This document shows, piece by piece, positions 58,707-64,000 of a DNA stretch of 64,000 nucleotides. The notes below the pieces were generated by a model. That model saw only the letters and a list, made by a program, of their open reading frames with translations. It ran no database searches and was not told where the DNA came from. Source of the stretch: Pyronema omphalodes (taxonomy: Eukaryota; Ascomycota; Pezizomycetes; Pezizales; Pyronemataceae); NCBI GenBank assembly GCA_024516155.1, contig JAJJXM010000032.1, positions 558,001 to 622,000 on the forward strand. The letters run 5' to 3'. Position 1 is the first letter of the stretch. Each line of letters begins with the position of its first letter. Both the position numbers and the translations under genes were made by a program.

Positions 58707-58988
58707 CGGTGCTTGAGATGATGCGGGGGGGGCTGCTAGAGATAGATTTGACGTGGAGTTCGACGAGAGAGATGGTTGTGGTGGTGGGGTGTTGATGGAT
58801 GCCTGAGTCGGGGGGCTGCTGCAGAGTCCGAATCTCTGTCTTCACCGTTTGCACGACGAGAACGAGGGGACCTGATCTGAAGTCGCGGCGACTAGGTAAT
58901 TCGAGCGAGCTAAAGACGATGCCGCACGAAAATCTGAGGATTTCCGTGTGGTTGTGGCTGTAGCTGGGGGGGGGGGTCGAACTCGAGG

Positions 58989-59004
58989 TCCTGATAAAGA
59001 GAGT
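58989..59004. repeat. LINE target-site duplication, right copy
   Basis: TCCTGATAAAGAGAGT, identical to 44957-44972. It marks the LINE 5' end at about 58988. Confidence 0.85.
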
Positions 59005-59130
59005 GAATGATGAAAAAAGATGGAAAATATGCCGGTTATGATACTTGGCGCTTGATGATATCCCTCAGATCCTTGAACAGGTTAGCCGGATATTTCTCGA
59101 GGTACAAATAATAGAATGGAAAGCATACAA

Positions 59131-59591
59131 TTATTTGAATGTAATATGGATATCAGAAGACCGGTCTGGGAAAACATTCGCCTTGGTTAGACCAGGGGTT
59201 CTTGGAAGGCGCCAAATAATGTGCATCAGCTGCCGAGCTGAAATAGTGATTCCATCTTCAATACCAAAGAAAGTATCGCAGTCATCAATAAACCGAATCT
59301 TCTTAATAGCTCTTTTTTAGAAGATGATTCGTGTGCGAGGTTGATAATTGTTTTTTCAAATTCTGCCGCTGCACCTTCGATGCCCAGATCGTCATCGACA
59401 ATCACCAGGACTTCTTCACAGAAATCCGGGTCATTGCATTCGACGTCCAGGATGAAAGCCCCAGTATTAGCGCTCGAGACCTTTTTCTTCTTACTCGCAT
59501 TGGAGGATCCTGTTCCAGAACTTGCGCTTGACACATCTTTTTTCTGACTCGCACTGGAGGATCCCGAGGTAAGATTGTGTCGACCTGACAT
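59131..59591 (-). pseudogene. MSGRH-family paralogue with a frameshift in an A6 run
   Basis: The frame starts MSGRHNLTSGSSSASQKKDV, with an insert of two SASQKK/SNASKKK repeats, then ILDVECNDPDFCEEVLVIVD and EGAAAEFEKTIINLAHE. In this frame it ends soon after SSSKKELLRRFGLL with an unrelated tail (stop at 59226). In the neighbouring frame the sequence continues as IKKIRFIDDCDTFFGIEDGI, then RQLMHIIWRLPRTPGLTKA, to TAA at 59131. This corresponds to the end of the intact gene at 41521-41931. The switch lies at or near TCTAAAAAAGAG (A6 = plus 59313-59318). Whether it is a real inactivation or a base-calling slip cannot be decided here. An upstream in-frame extension to 59780 exists but is not conserved in the intact copy. 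Confidence 0.6.
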
Positions 59592-60640
59592 GATTGGATA
59601 CTTCGGCGTGTCAGCAAGAAACGTATACAGTAGGGACGATATGTCGGTATAGAGTGAGGTGATTCCTTCGTGCAGATGAGACTGTCGGAGCTCCGATTGT
59701 GGATGTGATTGTGATTGCGGATATTCAAGTGGAGGTAGATGGAGACTGGATGCACTGGTGGATGAAAAGAACTGGTACATGAAGAAAGGTTTGCCACCAA
59801 GCCAGGTATTGTTAGTTCATTGAACGCAGGGGTTGAATTCCACCCTGAGCAGTTACTGAAAATCCCCGAGTATCTGAAGAAGTTCCCTTGACTCCATTCC
59901 GGGTGGATATGGTGGATGACACGATAAATGCACCGCGCACGAACGAAAATTGACATCAAACTTCAGCGAGCTTCAACACCACCACAACAACGTAAATGGG
60001 AATTTAATCCGCGGAGGATGAAAATAGCGCTCGTGAAAAATAATTCTCCGCGGCCGAAAATTAATTTGCGGCAGAGATGAATGAGCTGAAGTGTGTTAAA
60101 AACCCCTGTATTTTGTATGGGCGGGAAAAAGTTGTCCCAGTGCTTGGCACGCCAAGATGTGCCAAGATGCAGCATGAAATGACATTTGATTGGTTACATG
60201 CCATGACTAAGCTCACGGATAGCTCGGGGCATGGTCATTCCGCGCTAAGCAATTATTATGTCATCAATTCAAGCAGGGGTACATAGCGGCCTGGTTACCG
60301 TGGTTACCGTGGTTACCTAGTATGAGAAAAAATCTGAATCACCGAGTGTCACTCGGCACCGGTTTTATCCCTGTCGCATCCCTGTCATGGCGACCAAAAG
60401 TTGTCCCATTTTGGCCCCACCGGTCGGTTTATGGTGTCATCCACCATATGACAATACCAACCTCCCCCACGTGATAGCAATAGAGAATCTGAATAGACAA
60501 GGGAGGGGGTTGGGTGGGGGGGGGGGGGGCGAATTACCCCCCTATCTATCTGAATCCTCTTTCCACTTTTTATAAGAGCCTTTTCGTGATGAAATAAGCT
60601 CTGTCATCCTTAGCTACAGAGCTACGGGAACTCTCCCACC
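59592..60640. other. Intergenic region
   Basis: 5' flank of the MSGRH paralogue, similar in part to 41932-42100, then AT-rich DNA with no gene recognised. A long G run lies near 60515-60530. Confidence 0.45.
60571..60576 (+). promoter_or_regulatory. Possible TATA box of the Cys-rich gene
   Basis: CTTTTTATAAGAGCC, 65-70 bp before ATG 60641. Confidence 0.4.
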
Positions 60641-61068
60641 ATGGCGCGGGTTAGATTGTGTGGATGTGCACACTACCCATTCGGCTTGCCAGTTTATGAA
60701 TTTATATTATGCATATACGATACATCAACTGTTGAAAAGTGCTTGGAAAGCTGTGTAATGGAGGTGGGCATTGACATGGCGGGTAGATGTGGCTGTTGTT
60801 TCTGCTACGTAGTAGGTCGCTCTCGAGTCAATCAATCGACTCGATTATCAATCTTCACCTTCGCTCTCTCTCTCTTCAAAGTTACCTTCTAACTTTGATC
60901 TTACAGCTTGCATCGACTCAGCCAGCAAATGGTTGTATCGAATTCGCTTTTTATAGATGCATATTCAACATTATCCATCAACTGATAACTAATAATCCCA
61001 TGCCGAACGGAAAGAACAGCCAAAACGCCGTCCTAGCGGTTCAACTAGCTACCCAGCGAAGCCTCTGA
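60641..61068 (+). CDS. Candidate small Cys-rich protein, about 110 residues, two exons
   Basis: ATG 60641 stands in a near-ideal context (CCACCATGG) downstream of a TATAAG box. Exon 1 (60641-60811) encodes MARVRLCGCAHYPFGLPVYE...GIDMAGRCGCCFCYV with clustered cysteines. A GTAGGT donor at 60812, a branch-like TTCTAAC and a TTACAG acceptor at 60906 give a 95-bp phase-0 intron. Exon 2 (60907-61068) encodes LASTQPANGCIEFAFYRCIF...LATQRSL and a stop. Without splicing the frame ends at 60892. Cys spacing faintly resembles the small protein at 1711. No domain recognised; the gene and the splice model are tentative. Confidence 0.42.
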
Positions 61069-62019
61069 ATCTCCGAAACCTTCTAAATCCCTCCAAAAAG
61101 AAATCCAGGAAATTGTGTAGAATACCCCCGTCAAGACATCGCAATATCCTAGATTCCCGGAGAGTCTTTTGTGTGCAATATAACCCTCGCTTGGATCCGG
61201 TCTGCCGCACCAGCTGCAAAGAAGATTGTTCGAAGCCTTGGACTGATTGCTTTTTTTGTTTGTTGTCTTTTCAGATATAATGCAGGATGCCCCCGTCAAG
61301 ACATCGAAATATTCAAGATACCCCCGTCACTTGATGTTGTTCAATATAACCCACGCTTGAGTTCATTCTGCAGCACCTGCCGCATGTGCTGCGACAAAGT
61401 TATTTTTAAACCCAAATTCTTTCCACCGTGATTTTCTTCCGTCGCAGATCGAACTTCAAGTTTCTATTCAGCTGCAATTATTCAAGCTTATCTTCAACTG
61501 GAACAATCAAGTGAACCAATGAGCATGCTAATAAAGTCAATTCAGCAGATATCGCGCACATCACGTGACCTCCATATACCTTATCCTCCCGCAAGAATCT
61601 CCAGAGGCGCTGTTGACAACTGGGTGATGAAGGGCATCACATGTGGATTTCAGCTTTGAAAATGAAAACATCGGATCAAAACTAAAGTATAAGTCATTCT
61701 ATCAAACCCTTATTCTGGAATAATAAAACGAAAACGACCCCTACCAATGTCTCCATTTCCATGACTCCATCAGCTTGCCTTCCAAGTACTTTATAACACC
61801 TGTCACCTAATCTACTTTTCCATGTGCCTGAATGAGAGACGACCTCGAATCTATCTCCTTACTGAGTTGCTAGGTTACAACTCCCACTCCCAGCACAAAA
61901 GCATAGTTGATCATGGGCGGACTGGACACGACCACTGTGGCCGTCCAGTCCCTTCTATAACTCATAAAACTCGTCAAATATCACATTTCCACCCCTCCCC
62001 CCTCCCTGGCCAAAGGTCG
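61069..62019. other. Intergenic region
   Basis: Contains the short duplication at 61124-61385 and no recognised gene. Confidence 0.45.
61124..61385 (+). repeat. Direct duplication of a ~97-bp unit, period ~165 bp
   Basis: 61124-61220 (CCCCCGTCAAGACATCGCAATAT ... CAATATAACCCTCGCTTGGAT..CTGCCGCACCAGC) recurs at 61289-61385 (CCCCCGTCAAGACATCGAAATAT ... CAATATAACCCACGCTTGAG..CTGCAGCACCTGC). A third CCCCCGTCA is at 61321. The function is unknown and no shared reading frame is obvious. Confidence 0.8.
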
Positions 62020-64000
62020 CACGGGAGAGTATGTGATTGCGGTTATGACTGCTTCCATGATCGATTAGAGAAAAGAGAGATGAATCATTAGTAATTAAAC
62101 ATGTGATATCACTCGATATTCCCTCGTTCGAGCCTGACAATTTTCGCTTTTCATTTTCGGAATAATAGTTGAATAATCTGATATATTTTCTATGCTGAAA
62201 TAAACATGAAGAATGCTGCCGTTATTCTGTGCGGTATAGCGATGGATGAAATAGTGAAATATGATGGAATCTAGGATGCACCTATGTCAATACAGCTGTG
62301 GATCTTCTGTTATATACAATTGGGATGTCGCATTTAGCTCTCAACGATTCAATGGCTTGTAAAGTTATAGTCTGCTATTCTGTCTTCACTTTGCTACTTT
62401 TTATGACTGGGCTTTAGTTGTGATGGGGGGCAGGGGAAGGGAGGAGGACACGCTACTCACCGGGGGTGATGGCGGAGCACACAGGGCTCATGGACAAAAC
62501 GACGAGAAAAGACAAGAAACGGAATGGGAACAACACGGTTGCAAGCGCGTATGAGATGATAAAATAAAATAAAATACAATAAGATAGTTGTTATGGGGAG
62601 GAAGGTGATTGTGTTTATACTGATGGGATTGGGGAAATTCAAGTAGGGCCGGCAATCTGTCTTTTCCTCGAGATTTTTGTACTCGCAGGTTTTGTCATTA
62701 CTCTATGATTTCGCCTTTTCATCAGCACTATAATTGCGCTCTGCTAGTATTCCACCCATGATACGAACACAAAAGTAGGTGTGGTATTAATGGAGCTTGG
62801 AAATCAGGAATGGTAATGCGAACTAGAGGCCATATTACGATATGAAACAAGGATAGGAATATGATACTAGTTTGGTCTTGGTAACTAGTGATTTTGACTG
62901 CGATGTATCATGAAGGAGGTTGAGGAGTGTCAGGAGGAGTGGGGTTGAAAGGTCCTTCGACGTGAATATTTTTATCTTGCAACTTCGGCTGCGGGAAATA
63001 CATAGCCGAGGCATCGAAGTAAGTACGTTCACTGGCCATTGACATGATTTCAAGATATTAGTCGTGGTTTGGTTTTCTTTTGAAGTTTCATAGTCCACAA
63101 TGTAGTAAGCGGTAAGTAAGTCTGATGAATGACCGACGAGCAGTCAGGCGAGTGATATTGCATGCCTAGCAGAGCGCCCTCGCGTGCAATGAAGGTTACT
63201 GTGCCCTACATCTGGGCAGTTCATGGGATAAATTGATCTCGCTTTCACTGGCATATGCTCATTTGGTAATCGCTGACAGGAGTCTTCGCACCCACCCGAC
63301 CGCATCCACCTTGCGCAGTTTCCTTCACTGGCCCGAAGGCAAATACCACATTACTTCTCATTATCCTATTCCGTTCCTCGAAACAAAATGCTTCAAACAA
63401 CTCTTACGCTCAAAATACCTTCACAGTACCACTTCCTCAGCACTTCGCACTATTGTACAACCAATCACTTTTGCACACTTCAGAATGGTAAGTCAAAATA
63501 TGGGACAAGTGTTTGGATAGTATGGTCAAGGCGACAAAACGCAAAGACAGCGCACCTGCTCTGAAACAGCGCACAGGCACTGTCTGAAAGGAAGCAGGAA
63601 TTCTCTACTCGGATTAGTCTCGACAACCACAAAAGTGAAAATGAAAATGAGTCCGGTGCCGTGTCCAGTGTCCAGTGCTCGTTGCCCGGTGTCTAACGTC
63701 CAGTATACACTGTCCAGTATCCAGTATCCAATATCCAGGATCCGGTTACAGTATACAGTGTACACTGATGTATTTTCTCGTCACGTTTTGTCATACCATG
63801 GTCAAAAATTCGGAGCATGGAAAAAGGATTGCGGATCTAGTCCACCACTGTTGCCAAGGAATTACTGTGATCACGAGTCAACACCATTTTCCAGCACCCA
63901 GATGCCGAAACTGTTGTGTCAGGTATCAGGAGAACACTGTCTAGGATGAGAAAATCATGCAATACGCATGACGATTCAAGGATTTCAGGCGTATGACGGA
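62020..64000 (+). repeat. Repeat family R, copy 3, partial at window end
   Basis: 62030-62265 matches 37060-37290. Then ~830 bp have no counterpart. 63100-63210 matches 12300-12200 (inverted), and 63210-64000 matches copies 1 and 2, including the CCAGTATCC minisatellite (63655-63765). It is cut by the window end before the ~155-bp array. It is more diverged from copies 1 and 2 than those are from each other. Confidence 0.75.

Larger units (their letters stand above)
44973..58988 (-). mobile_element. Tad1-type non-LTR retrotransposon (LINE), interrupted by an LTR element
   Basis: A minus-strand element with gag-like ORF1 (58706-56904), ORF2 with apurinic endonuclease, reverse transcriptase and RNase H, a ~0.5-kb 3' UTR and a poly(A) tail. 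It is flanked by a 16-bp duplication. ORF2 is broken by a chromovirus insertion (48442-55845) plus two frameshifts in homopolymers and one TAG. ORF1 with CCHC-type knuckles and ORF2 ending in RNase H plus a Cys/His motif is the arrangement of the fungal Tad1 clade (family knowledge). Excluding the inserted element it is about 6.6 kb. It is inactive as it stands. Confidence 0.9.

Overview
The window looks like a chromosome segment of a filamentous ascomycete (Pezizomycotina; perhaps Leotiomycetes, but the class is only a guess). Genes have short GT..AG introns (54-103 bp). The recognisable housekeeping genes are fungal-type: an 836-residue single-chain urease, NPR2/NPRL2, a WDR89-like WD40 protein and a Snapin-like BLOC-1 subunit. 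The transposons are a Tad1-type LINE and a Ty3/gypsy chromovirus.

Layout. 1-9 kb is almost gene-free, apart from one 55-residue Cys/His-rich protein. A probable intron-bearing tRNA gene lies at 9.1 kb. From about 9.65 to 15.8 kb runs a block made of a ~155-bp minisatellite, a longer non-coding repeat (family R) and a three-exon gene for a ~980-residue protein with a possible DUF6604-like domain. The same block reappears in reverse orientation at 32.9-39.76 kb. A third, partial R copy closes the window (62.0-64.0 kb). Between the two inverted blocks lie a ~3-kb tandem duplication carrying two paralogous unknown genes (16.9-17.8 and 20.0-20.7 kb), a possible 40-residue two-exon gene, and the conserved island Snapin-like / NPR2 / WDR89-like / urease (24.3-31.4 kb).

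From 41.5 to 60 kb there is a small unknown gene (MSGRH family) and its paralogue, which carries a frameshift. The 3' flank of the paralogue was hit by a LINE (44.97-58.99 kb, minus strand, imperfect target duplication). The LINE was then split by a chromovirus (48.44-55.85 kb) with two 1140-bp LTRs and a perfect 5-bp target duplication (GGCGT). Relative to an unduplicated ancestor the order of events is: local duplication, LINE insertion, LTR-element insertion.

How the parts relate. The conserved island carries two nitrogen-linked functions (urease, and NPR2 of the SEACIT/GATOR1 amino-acid-sensing complex), but nothing in the sequence shows co-regulation. The rest is an evolving accessory landscape. 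The duplicated large genes share near-identical central tracts next to strongly diverged N-termini, which suggests gene conversion combined with diversification. The inverted blocks could also mediate inversion of the 17-kb island. The LTRs carry an unusual cluster of telomere-like TTAGGG, GATA-type and CACGTG motifs.
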